Origin: Siphonodentalium dalli
Taxonomy: Eukaryota; Mollusca; Scaphopoda; Gadilida; Siphonodentaliidae
DNA: 64,000 nt
NCBI GenBank assembly: GCA_032622095.1
Contig: CP136061.1
Span: 250,305,582 to 250,369,581 of the forward strand
Direction of reading: 5' to 3'
The translations under genes were made by a program, and so were the position numbers. The notes below the pieces were generated by a model. The model saw only the letters and a program-made list of their open reading frames with translations. It did no database searches and was not told where the DNA came from. Positions within the stretch are counted from its first letter, which is position 1. Each line of letters opens with the position of its first letter. Below, in pieces: positions 46,569 to 54,640 of the stretch.

Positions 46569-47036
46569 TTAGAATCCGCCACATTGAACTTCTTTGTTCG
46601 CCAAAACTTCAATTGATTTGTCTCCTCGCCTCATCCATATTTCGCATTCACAATAATGCTCGTGGCAAACGTGTGGGATCCACACTAGAGTTATTGATGA
46701 CTTGAATCTTGGTGTTGATTTGTAGCCGCCTTTGGTAGCATCAAACATGACGATAGGTCGCTGTATAACAGTCGCCGCTAATTCAACCATCAATCTTGAT
46801 TCAGCCAAAAGTGGTGTGCGCCGTAAATCTTGTGCCGACGCACCAAGTTCGTCACTCTCTGCGTAGTACAGGTCAACTGCCGCATCTCTCAGAACCATCC
46901 ATCCATCGGTCGTCCCGTAAACCGCAACGCTGAGTGCCCTCCAAAACAGAGATATTTCTTCGCCGCCGCACACTGCTTTACAGTATACCCCCTGTACCAT
47001 TATCTCGTCAAGATCTGTTATGTTTACAGCAGTCAT
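46569..47036 (-). CDS. OTU-like protein lacking the catalytic cysteine
   Basis: The protein has 155 residues from the ATG at 47036. This start is chosen over the upstream one at 47111 because the sequence TTCAAAGATG is shared with the duplicated cassette at 48641, and the genes diverge right after that ATG. The order of elements recalls the OTU fold: GGEE then LFWRALSVAVYGT, SRLMVELAATVIQRPIVMF, and an aromatic end with CECEIW. The usual DGxC nucleophile is not seen, so protease activity is unlikely. A ubiquitin-binding or pseudo-enzyme role is speculation. Element 1 carries a frameshifted homologue. It is transcribed outwards, towards the left terminus. Confidence 0.65.
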   Translation of the reverse strand: MTAVNITDLDEIMVQGVYCKAVCGGEEISLFWRALSVAVYGTTDGWMVLRDAAVDLYYAESDELGASAQDLRRTPLLAESRLMVELAATVIQRPIVMFDATKGGYKSTPRFKSSITLVWIPHVCHEHYCECEIWMRRGDKSIEVLANKEVQCGGF

Positions 47037-47659
47037 CTTTGAATGTAGAATAAGTCTGAAGATCCGTCTTGAACATATATTACGATTGTGCGGGCGGTAG
47101 AGAAAGCACATAATACTTTGACGTTAAAAATGACAAATGCTTCCTGACGTTGTGTTTCTTTACAGTGCATTATCTGTAGTTTTCACTATTTCGATATGTT
47201 ATAGATTAAATTCATGATAGTATATGCAATTAATTAAGATGTTTTAACATATGAATTCATCTTCGTTCATAAACGATGACCAAGTAAAGTTATCGATTGT
47301 AATGATGAAGAAAAATGTTCAGTATGTTTTCTTGTGTTCAGTTTTATGTATAAAATATGTACATCTCCAAAAACAAAACTAGAAAAACATTCCATATTTT
47401 CCTAACGAGGTAACAAATATATCAATCATGTATACCAAATAATAGATAATGATCTAACGAAATAAAAAACATTTGTTTGATCGCTATGCAATAATGATCA
47501 AGAAAAATATGAATGCTGATCCGTCTCTGAAAAAACACAACGCCAGGAAACATTTGTCAATTTTAACGTCAATGCGACATGTGATTTCATTGACGCCCGT
47601 GTCAAATGTATAAAAATATTTTCGAATTTGATCAACGTTACATTGCATTGCTATCAAAG
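47037..47659. promoter_or_regulatory. Divergent promoter cassette, copy A (OTU-like / gene Y)
   Basis: The DNA from about 47034 to 47623 is nearly the same as 48641-49234. The plus side has TATAAAAA (47609-47616), 44 bp before the gene Y ATG. Within the cassette, CAGGAAGCATTTGTCA/TTTTAACGTCAA-type motifs occur in opposite directions near both ends (about 47120-47160 and 47535-47575), as in a symmetric divergent promoter. Confidence 0.65.
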
Positions 47660-48148
47660 ATGGATCCGTTAACAGAATTTCTTCAGAGTGAGATATACAG
47701 TAATCCTGTTGTACAGAATACATATGCGGCACCACAGTCAACAGGCCAAGCTAATACGACAATGACTATAGGTGGTGATACACTCATTTTAAAAGCGATT
47801 TTAGATGAACTGAGATGTCTTCGCAGGGATATTGACGTGAAAACACAAGTAACGCATCAAGAAGTAAAAGTGAATCTTCGTTTCGTTGCAGAAGAGATAG
47901 ATATACCAATCAGGGTTCATGATGTTCAGAAATCGAAAGAACAGAAACAGATCAAAAAAGAAAAAATATTGGCTGCGAAAGAAAAAGAACCTAAAAGTAT
48001 CATGAAGCCTTCTACTGAGACAAAAGTCAGATTTCGTCTTCCTTGTAAAGAATCTAAAGATACAGAGAAAAGTGATGAATTCGCAAAAGCTATTGGTTCT
48101 CATGGGAAAGATATGTCAAGATATAAGAAAAACACAAAACGATGTTAA
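47660..48148 (+). CDS. Gene Y, conserved Polinton arm protein
   Basis: The protein has 162 residues from ATG 47660, which lies 44 bp after a TATA box; the in-frame start at 47606 would lie upstream of or within the TATA box and is rejected. Residues 1-40 are polar, residues 45-70 look helical (LILKAILDELRCLRRDI), and a conserved strand-like part (EEIDIPIRVHDVQK) is shared with the decayed copy at 7395-7785. The C-terminal half is rich in Lys and Glu and ends basic, suggesting nuclear localisation or nucleic-acid contact. Function unknown. A histone-type stem-loop follows after 22 nt. Confidence 0.7.
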   Translation: MDPLTEFLQSEIYSNPVVQNTYAAPQSTGQANTTMTIGGDTLILKAILDELRCLRRDIDVKTQVTHQEVKVNLRFVAEEIDIPIRVHDVQKSKEQKQIKKEKILAAKEKEPKSIMKPSTETKVRFRLPCKESKDTEKSDEFAKAIGSHGKDMSRYKKNTKRC

Positions 48149-48170
48149 AGTCAGATGATAATTTTAAAAC

Positions 48171-48186
48171 GGCCCTTTTCAGGGCC
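48171..48186 (+). terminator. Histone-type 3' stem-loop after gene Y (element 2)
   Basis: TTAAAAC, GGCCCTTTTCAGGGCC, ACACACATTTCCC, then AAAAGGTTACTCTTTCAT. It shares the downstream AAAGGTTACTCTTTCAT with the stem-loop at 49629. Confidence 0.75.
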
Positions 48187-48397
48187 ACACACATTTCCCA
48201 AAAGGTTACTCTTTCATTGCTGAAAAAATCAAAAACACGATTGTTCAATTTATATTTTATTCAACAACAAATATTTGCAAGTATATTTTGTTTTAAATTA
48301 TTCATGGCGTGATTTTTTCAAAACAAAACATAGGGTACAAAGAACATTATTAGTTATTAAGCAATGCTAAAAGTTTTTCTTTTTGAAAAAATTGGTT
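48187..48397. other. Spacer between convergent gene Y and 62-aa gene
   Basis: AT-rich, 211 bp. It holds the downstream elements of the stem-loops on both sides; no gene. Confidence 0.5.
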
Positions 48398-48413
48398 GGT
48401 CCTGAAAAGGACC
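48398..48413 (-). terminator. Histone-type 3' stem-loop, distal of a tandem pair (compensatory variant)
   Basis: On the minus strand GGTCCTTTTCAGGACC, followed by AACCAATTTTTTC and AAAAAGAAAAACTTTT. Relative to the usual copy, stem position 3 is T and its partner is A, so pairing is kept. Confidence 0.7.
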
Positions 48414-48425
48414 GTTTTTGTTTTT

Positions 48426-48441
48426 GGCCCTGAAAAGGGCC
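48426..48441 (-). terminator. Histone-type 3' stem-loop, proximal of a tandem pair
   Basis: On the minus strand CAAAAC, GGCCCTTTTCAGGGCC, then CAAAAACAAAAAC. It is 13 nt after the stop of the 62-residue gene. The ACCCA-like flank is weak and the purine-rich element follows only the distal copy. Confidence 0.65.
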
Positions 48442-48454
48442 GTTTTGTATGGCA

Positions 48455-48643
48455 TCAAAGTTCACGCCACGATTTTCTTTTGAGACTTTTGCTTTTGTTC
48501 CAACGCTGTTGTTTTTTGCATATTTGCATAACCAGTTTTGCACTGGCGGTTACTTCTTTTGCGTGTCCGGCCCGCATTATCTGGGGTGATAGCCCTATCG
48601 TTCCTCTTAGTATAGACATCAACGGTTCGGGGATTTCGGACAT
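48455..48643 (-). CDS. 62-residue basic protein driven by cassette copy B
   Basis: The start at 48643 is chosen because the preceding TTCAAAG is the same as before the OTU-like start in copy A. The protein begins MSEIPEPLMS, has a neutral middle and ends with a basic stretch (KSKSLKRKSWREL). Another frame (48462-48722) begins with MCFLYRP, encoded in the shared cassette, and cannot be fully excluded. No family is recognised. It ends 13 nt before a tandem pair of histone-type stem-loops, which supports it as a real transcript end. Confidence 0.5.
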   Translation of the reverse strand: MSEIPEPLMSILRGTIGLSPQIMRAGHAKEVTASAKLVMQICKKQQRWNKSKSLKRKSWREL

Positions 48644-49259
48644 CTTTGAATGCAGAATAAAAATTGTTCACGGCCGTGTTTGAACATATATCACGATTGC
48701 GCGGGCGGTAGAGAAAGCACATAATACTTTGACGTTAAAAATGACAAATGCTTCCTGACGTTGTGTTTCTTTTCAGTGCATTATCTGTTAGTTTCACTAT
48801 TTCGATATGTTATAGATTAAATTCATGATAGTATATGCAATTAATTAAGATGTTTTAACATATGAATTCATCTTCGTTCATAAACGATGACCAAGTAAAG
48901 TTATCGATTGTAATGATGAAGAAAAATGTTCAGTATGTTTTCTTGTGTTCAGTTTTATGTATAAAATATGTACATCTCCAAAAACAAAACTAGAAAAACA
49001 TTCCATATTTTCCTAACGAGGTAACAAATATATCAATCATGTGTACCAAATAATAGATAATGATCTAACGAAATAAAAAACATTTGTTTGATCGCTATGC
49101 AATAATGATCAAGAAAAATATGAATGCTGATCCGGTTCTGAAAAAACACAACGCCAGGAAACATTTGTCAATTTTAACGTCAATGCGACATGTGATTTCA
49201 TTGACGCCCGTGTCAAATGTATAAAAATATTTTCACTTTTTCAGTGAACTTCATTCATT
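48644..49259. promoter_or_regulatory. Divergent promoter cassette, copy B (62-aa gene / LYPDL gene)
   Basis: It is nearly identical to copy A from about 48690 to 49234. TATAAAAA (49220-49227) stands 40 bp before the LYPDL-gene ATG, and TCAGTGAAC near 49241 could be the initiator. Similarity stops just after the TATA box on the plus side and at the ATG on the minus side. Confidence 0.65.
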
Positions 49260-49610
49260 ATGCCGTCTCTAAAGAAATTTATCAAGAAGCTATGGAGGAA
49301 GAGAGATTCGTCAGAGGAGACGAAAATCAGAACCTATAGGAAATGGCAGGATTCTCCTGAACAAAAGGTGGTGCAGAAACAGATGTTAACAGATTTTCTG
49401 GCTCGGCGACGACCATCGGCTGAAGTATGTGATCAAGAACCAAGCAATCTTGATCTCGTGGAGATCTTGTCACAGATCTCGAAGAAAGATCTGTGCAATG
49501 CAGCAATTGACAGCTTCGCTCAGGCTGCTGCGGCGCACAGTTCAAACCCTACTTGGTCTGTGACAATTAATCCCAACGGGATATATCCTGATTTGGCAGA
49601 ATTTTTATGA
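49260..49610 (+). CDS. LYPDL-type motif protein of element 2
   Basis: This 116-residue protein has a basic helical N-terminus (KKFIKKLWRKR), a region ending DFLARRR (residues 45-51), an Asp/Leu helix (NLDLVEILSQISKKDL) and an Ala-rich stretch. The end is GIYPDLAEFL, with YPDL at residues 109-112. The element 1 homologue has two LYPDLSEF copies. YPxL motifs of this class bind ALIX in known viral late domains; here that is inferred. It starts 40 bp after a TATA box, and a histone-type stem-loop follows 18 nt after the stop. Confidence 0.7.
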   Translation: MPSLKKFIKKLWRKRDSSEETKIRTYRKWQDSPEQKVVQKQMLTDFLARRRPSAEVCDQEPSNLDLVEILSQISKKDLCNAAIDSFAQAAAAHSSNPTWSVTINPNGIYPDLAEFL

Positions 49611-49628
49611 ATTCTGGAAAAGAAAAAC

Positions 49629-49644
49629 GGCCCTTTTCAGGGCC
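49629..49644 (+). terminator. Histone-type 3' stem-loop after LYPDL gene (element 2)
   Basis: GAAAAAC, GGCCCTTTTCAGGGCC, ACCCACATTCCCC, then AAAAAGGTTACTCTTTCAT. This is the closest match of all to the animal histone consensus, including the ACCCA flank. Confidence 0.8.
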
Positions 49645-49718
49645 ACCCACATTCCCCAAAAAGGTTACTCTTTCATAGCTGAAAAAAACAAAACAAAACA
49701 CGATTGTTCAATTCATAA

Positions 49719-49724
49719 TTTATT
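49719..49724 (-). terminator. AATAAA polyadenylation signal for the zinc-knuckle gene
   Basis: On the minus strand AATAAA lies 32 nt after the stop at 49756. No stem-loop follows this gene. Confidence 0.55.
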
Positions 49725-49755
49725 CACAATATAATTTTCAAATGTTTGTATCGAT

Positions 49756-50331
49756 TCATTTATCTGTTTTTGGAATGTAGAATTGTCTCAGCTTCTTTTT
49801 CTTGGAAGTTTTCTTGGAATTTTCAAAATCTGGATGCTTATCTTCAGATTTGTTCTGTGAATCATTCGTAGGATCAACAGGTCGGGGTTGTTTGAAAACA
49901 TCTGATGTTGTAGACATCTCTTCAGTTTTGATAACTGCATTTTGTTCTTGTATTGTTACTGCTTGTAGACTTTTTTGTATAGTTTTCACATTTTTTTTGT
50001 CGTCGAAATCTGTTTTACATTGGAAGGACCAATGGGAGTCTTGTCCGCATTTGTAACAGTAACCATATGGTGGTTTCCAATTTTTATCAGCTTTGTTTTT
50101 CTCTTGTTTCTCTTGCCATTGCATTTTGTTACAAAATTTAAACAAATCAGTAGAGATCTGTCTCAATTCGACAAGATTATCTTGAATTTTTCTAGTCTGT
50201 AGTAGTGTAGATTCTTCTTTATGCAGCTCAATATAGCTCTCTTCAATAACTGCAGGCCTTGGTCTTTTTCTAACAATATCTTCTTCGCTGGCGGAGTCGT
50301 CTGAAACAGGTCTTTTGATTCTCTTAAACAT
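49756..50331 (-). CDS. Zinc-knuckle (CCHC) protein of element 2
   Basis: A 191-residue protein. Residues 1-32 (MFKRIKRPVS, then acidic, then RKRPRPAVIEES) are the same as the first 32 of PolB because of an inverted duplication. The knuckle is C92, C95, H100, C105, preceded by WKPPYG. The tail is lysine-rich (KKTSKKKKLRQF). The element 1 homologue lacks the shared N-terminus. Likely a nucleic-acid-binding helper of replication, made divergently with PolB. The basic N-terminus may be a nuclear signal. Confidence 0.75.
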   Translation of the reverse strand: MFKRIKRPVSDDSASEEDIVRKRPRPAVIEESYIELHKEESTLLQTRKIQDNLVELRQISTDLFKFCNKMQWQEKQEKNKADKNWKPPYGYCYKCGQDSHWSFQCKTDFDDKKNVKTIQKSLQAVTIQEQNAVIKTEEMSTTSDVFKQPRPVDPTNDSQNKSEDKHPDFENSKKTSKKKKLRQFYIPKTDK

Positions 50332-50646
50332 TTTTGTCTTGAGTTTTTGTCAGCAAAAAATATTGCGACTGGCTTCTTCGGAGTTGAAGTGTAAAGTGTA
50401 TAATTACACAATTTTACACTTGCTTTTATAGCATTTTTCATCGTGACTGCTATAAAAGCAGGTGTTAAAATTGTGTAATTATACACTTTACACTTCAACT
50501 CCGAAGAAGCCAGTCGCAATATTTTTTGCTGACAAAAACTCAAGACAAAAATGTTTAAGAGAATCAAAAGACCTGTTTCAGACGACTCCGCCAGCGAAGA
50601 AGATATTGTTAGAAAAAGACCAAGGCCTGCAGTTATTGAAGAGAGC
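50236..50646. promoter_or_regulatory. 195-bp inverted duplication: shared promoter and N-terminus
   Basis: The arms 50236-50430 and 50451-50646 are nearly perfect complements around a 20-bp centre. Each has TATAAAAG at its inner edge (minus 50423-50430, plus 50451-50458), a start codon about 100 bp away (50331 and 50551) and 32 identical codons. Differences are one or two bases near the centre. Such a match implies recent duplication or conversion. Confidence 0.9.
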
Positions 50647-53600
50647 GAAATGGAAACTGATGAGGCAGAAAGTGAAGAGAGCGATATGGAAACTGATGAG
50701 GCAGAAAGTGAAGAGAGCGATATGGAAACTGATGAGGCAGAAAGTGAAGAGAGCGATATGGAAACTGATGGAGGCGAAAGTGAAGAAAGTTCTAGTGATG
50801 GTCAGATTGGACGCGGTCGAAGACAGAATAGAGAAATTGGTGGGAAGAGAAAGAGAAGTCTGGCTAGAGAGCGTGTTGTGTTCAATCCAACAAAATATTT
50901 CAAATTGGAGCTGAACTCGGAGAAATTTTCCAGAAAATTTAAATCAGCATCACGACAATTTGGTGTGAAATTCGAGAAATTTACAGATCCAATCGAAAAC
51001 ATTCCAGAGATATTTGAGAAGTTGACAGAAGAATTGAAACAGAAATGTTCAGCAAATGAGAAGACAAGAATCAGAGTTACGATAAATCATCCAGGACTTG
51101 ATATGAACATTTTCATTCCATTCACAAAAGCCAGTGAATTGAATGGTGAGACACTCATGGATAATATTCAAAATGTGGTTCAATCAAATGCAGACTTTAC
51201 AATTCATGACGGTGCACTCAATTTCGAAATCTTCGTTACAGATATTCCGGAAGGTGGTACACGACACTCACTACATTATGGACCATTTGCAGACAAGAAC
51301 AAGCTTACAAAAGTGAAAAGAAGTATTGTCCGGATTGAAAATGCTGATGATGTTATGTGTATGGCAAGATCTATTGTCGTCGGAATGTGTAAGGCAGATA
51401 GTGATGGATCTGCGTGCTGGTCAAAGAAATGGAAAAGAATAAGACAATCAATATACACAGCACAAACAGATGCAGCAAAAAATCTACTCAACCGTGCTGG
51501 TATTCCACACGATACAGTTTGCAGTATCAATGAGTTCCACAAGATTCAAGAAATATTGTATCCAGAATATGTTGTGAAAATTCACAATGAATTTGCTGGC
51601 GCTGGATTTCTATTTGAACCTGCAGAAATGTGTTTGGAGAGCAAATGTGTACACATCTACTACAACAACAATCACTTCGACACCATAACATCAATCAAAG
51701 GATTTCTAGGCACCAGCTACTACTGCGAATTCTGTGACATTGGATTCAAAAGTCGTGGCGATCATCGATGCAGATTTGTTTGTGCATGCTGGTCATTGAC
51801 ACAGTGTAATTTCACAAATTTGGTGAAGTGTAGAACGTGTCGACGATCATTCAGAAGTAAATCTTGTTTCGACAACCATTTGAAGACGGAAGGAAAACAG
51901 AAAAGAAAAATATGTGATTTGGTTCAACTATGCAACATTTGTGATGAAGAATTTCTCATCAATAAATCAAACAGACATATATGTGCGGGGTTGAAGAAAT
52001 GCAAACATTGCAAAGAAATCGTTGAAGCAGATCACAGGTGCTACATTCCAAAATATGAATCACCGGAAAAGAAACCTGCAAAGATTCCATATGTATTCTT
52101 TGACTTTGAATGCAGACAAGACACAGGTGTTCATATTCCAAACTTCTGTGTTGCACATACCGCTTGTGGAGATTGCATGTGCAAACCAATCGAAGAAAAA
52201 TGTGAAACATGCGGACCGGATTCCAGAGAATTTGTATTCAAGGGTGACAACGTTTTAACAGACTTCACAAACTGGTTATTCCATCAAGATCACAAAGGAT
52301 GTGTTGCAATAGCACATAATGCTCAGGGATACGATGCACAGTTTCTACTTCAAGCACTCATACAAAGTGGAATTCATAAACCAGAACTGATCATGAATGG
52401 AAACAAAATTCTCAGTTTAAAATGCAACAGCGTGAAAGTTATTGATTCTCTGAGTTTTCTGATGATGCCGCTTTCAAAATTTCCACAAACTTTTCAGCTG
52501 AATGAGATGGCAAAAGGACACTTTCCACATTGGGCGAATTCACCAAAGTTTCAAAATTACATTGGACCTTACTTGGCTTGTGATTACTACAAACCAGATA
52601 TGATGAGCGTGGAAAATCGAGAGAAATTCTTTGAATGGTACAATGAGAAAATAGAAAATTATGCGATATTCAACTTCCAAGAAGAGATAGAGAAGTACTG
52701 CAAATCAGACGTGGATATTCTTCGCCGTGGATGTGGAAAATTCAGGAAATACATATTGGAAACAGAACAGATTGACCCGTTCATTGAGTCAATAACATTG
52801 GCACAAGTTTGCAATTTGGCATGGAGGAAGAATTCAATGCCAGAGAAAACAATTGGAATCATTCCAGATGGTGGATACCCATGTGCTAAAAACTATTCCA
52901 TGAAAGCGATACGTTGGCTTCAACATATATCATTGTCACGTATGATAACAATCAAGCATGCTTTGAATGGAGGAGAAATCAAGATTGGTGGACACTACGT
53001 CGATGGATATGAGGAAGCCACAAGAACAGTTTTTGAGATGAATGGATGTCTGTTTCATGGATGTCCAAAATGTTACAACAACAGACAATACAAGAATCCC
53101 TATACGATGCTCACCATGGAAGAATTATATACAAGAACCCAACAGAAGAAAGATGAACTGGAAAGTCTTGGTTACAGAGTTGAATCAATTTGGGAGCATC
53201 AGATCGACGAAAGAATGAAATCGGATGTGAAATTCAAACAACAAATGGAATCTTTCTACAAACATCGAGACCCCATTTTGCCAAGAGAAGCATTGTTTGG
53301 TGGACGTACAAATGCCATCAAATTGTACGAGGAAATTGATCAAGATTCCACAAAAGAAATCAAGTTCATCGATGTGTGTTCGTTGTATCCATTTTGCAAC
53401 AAATATAAATTCTACCCTGTTGGACATCCAGAAATTTTGAGCCAAGAGCAGATCGATCAAGAACACATTAGAGACTATGCGGGGCTTGTTAAATGTACAA
53501 TTTTACCACCATCGAAATTGTATATTCCAGTTCTACCGATTCATTGTAACAAGAAAATGGTTTTTACTCTGTGCAACACTTGTGCCATCAATGAGAACGA

Positions 53601-54624
53601 GGCATGTAACCATTCAGAAGAAGATCGAGCTATAACCGGAGTGTGGACCACGCCAGAATTATTCAAAGCAATGGATGTTGGCTACAAAATACTTGATGTG
53701 TACCAAATTTGGCATTGGACAGATTGGACAGATGAAATATACAAATCCTATATCGATAAACATCTAAAGATCAAACAGGAATGTAGTGGTTATCCATTTG
53801 GTGTTGAGACAGAAGAACAGAAACAAAAGTTTGTACAGGATTATTATGCAGCTGAGGGTATAAAATTGGAGAACATCGAGAAGAATCCAGGAAAACGTCA
53901 AATATCTAAAATTATGATTAATTGTATATGGGGTAAGAATGCACAAAGAAATCTTATGTCAAAAACAGAGTATGTGGATAAACCATCACGTTATTTTGAA
54001 TTGCTTACTAGTAACAATATAATTGTTCAAAATGTTACACTTCTTGATGGTGACAAATTCATTCTGGTAAATTATGTTGACATCTTAGATAATATTGAAC
54101 CTCATCATTCAGCAAATGTTGTTGTTGCTTCTTTTGTTACAGCGTATGCAAGATTACAATTGTATAAAGTTTTAGAAAAACTTGGAGATAGAGTGCTGTA
54201 TTTTGATACAGACAGCTGTATGTATGTCAGTGATCCATCAAAGAAGAACATCAAAACTATCGAAGGAAGATTGGGGAAATGGAGCGACGAACATCCAGAT
54301 GCAAAGATTGTCAAATTTGTTGGACTTGGGCCAAAGAACTACGGATATGAATACATCAAAGATGGGAGAAGATACACCAAATGTAAGGTAAAAGGTATCA
54401 CTCTTGATTACAGCACAAGTCAAAAAGTTAATTTTGAAACAATGGTACAATGTGTTAATGATCGTGAAAATTTCAAAACTGTTGTTGAGTATCCTTCCAG
54501 AATTAAAAGACAAAAGAACCATCAATTGATTAGTGAGTGTCAAACCAAAACTTTCAGATCGGTGTACACAAAACGAAAACTCGTCAATGGTATTCATACA
54601 TACCCATACGGATGGAGATGTTGA
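50551..54624 (+). CDS. PolB: Protein-primed DNA polymerase B
   Basis: 1357 residues, a usual length for Polinton polymerases. After the shared N-terminus comes an acidic tandem repeat of 12 residues (31-85). A cysteine/histidine-rich zinc-finger region lies at about 392-496. The 3'-5' exonuclease has FFDFE (D518, E520), AHNAQGYD (from 588) and YCKSDVD (Y716, D720). The polymerase has motif A DVCSLYP (D941), motif B with K1120, N1124 and WGKNAQ, and motif C YFDTDS (1217-1222). All catalytic residues are present. It copies the element using a terminal protein as primer, as known for the family; which region is the primer is not clear. Confidence 0.96.
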   Translation: MFKRIKRPVSDDSASEEDIVRKRPRPAVIEESEMETDEAESEESDMETDEAESEESDMETDEAESEESDMETDGGESEESSSDGQIGRGRRQNREIGGKRKRSLARERVVFNPTKYFKLELNSEKFSRKFKSASRQFGVKFEKFTDPIENIPEIFEKLTEELKQKCSANEKTRIRVTINHPGLDMNIFIPFTKASELNGETLMDNIQNVVQSNADFTIHDGALNFEIFVTDIPEGGTRHSLHYGPFADKNKLTKVKRSIVRIENADDVMCMARSIVVGMCKADSDGSACWSKKWKRIRQSIYTAQTDAAKNLLNRAGIPHDTVCSINEFHKIQEILYPEYVVKIHNEFAGAGFLFEPAEMCLESKCVHIYYNNNHFDTITSIKGFLGTSYYCEFCDIGFKSRGDHRCRFVCACWSLTQCNFTNLVKCRTCRRSFRSKSCFDNHLKTEGKQKRKICDLVQLCNICDEEFLINKSNRHICAGLKKCKHCKEIVEADHRCYIPKYESPEKKPAKIPYVFFDFECRQDTGVHIPNFCVAHTACGDCMCKPIEEKCETCGPDSREFVFKGDNVLTDFTNWLFHQDHKGCVAIAHNAQGYDAQFLLQALIQSGIHKPELIMNGNKILSLKCNSVKVIDSLSFLMMPLSKFPQTFQLNEMAKGHFPHWANSPKFQNYIGPYLACDYYKPDMMSVENREKFFEWYNEKIENYAIFNFQEEIEKYCKSDVDILRRGCGKFRKYILETEQIDPFIESITLAQVCNLAWRKNSMPEKTIGIIPDGGYPCAKNYSMKAIRWLQHISLSRMITIKHALNGGEIKIGGHYVDGYEEATRTVFEMNGCLFHGCPKCYNNRQYKNPYTMLTMEELYTRTQQKKDELESLGYRVESIWEHQIDERMKSDVKFKQQMESFYKHRDPILPREALFGGRTNAIKLYEEIDQDSTKEIKFIDVCSLYPFCNKYKFYPVGHPEILSQEQIDQEHIRDYAGLVKCTILPPSKLYIPVLPIHCNKKMVFTLCNTCAINENEACNHSEEDRAITGVWTTPELFKAMDVGYKILDVYQIWHWTDWTDEIYKSYIDKHLKIKQECSGYPFGVETEEQKQKFVQDYYAAEGIKLENIEKNPGKRQISKIMINCIWGKNAQRNLMSKTEYVDKPSRYFELLTSNNIIVQNVTLLDGDKFILVNYVDILDNIEPHHSANVVVASFVTAYARLQLYKVLEKLGDRVLYFDTDSCMYVSDPSKKNIKTIEGRLGKWSDEHPDAKIVKFVGLGPKNYGYEYIKDGRRYTKCKVKGITLDYSTSQKVNFETMVQCVNDRENFKTVVEYPSRIKRQKNHQLISECQTKTFRSVYTKRKLVNGIHTYPYGWRC

Positions 54625-54640
54625 GTCATTTCATGTCAAG

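Noticed and set aside
48462-48722. 86-residue minus frame starting MCFLYRP
   Set aside because: Its first residues come from the duplicated cassette. The conserved TTCAAAGATG start at 48643 fits better in both cassette copies, though this is not certain.
49260-49610. Retroviral origin of the YPDL protein
   Set aside because: Only the short motif is shared with known late domains. The rest of the protein matches the other Polinton copy and no retroviral gene is nearby.
50163-50914. Other-frame open frames across the PolB/zinc-knuckle promoter
   Set aside because: They are shadows of the inverted duplication and of the PolB N-terminal repeat; the real starts are 50331 and 50551.
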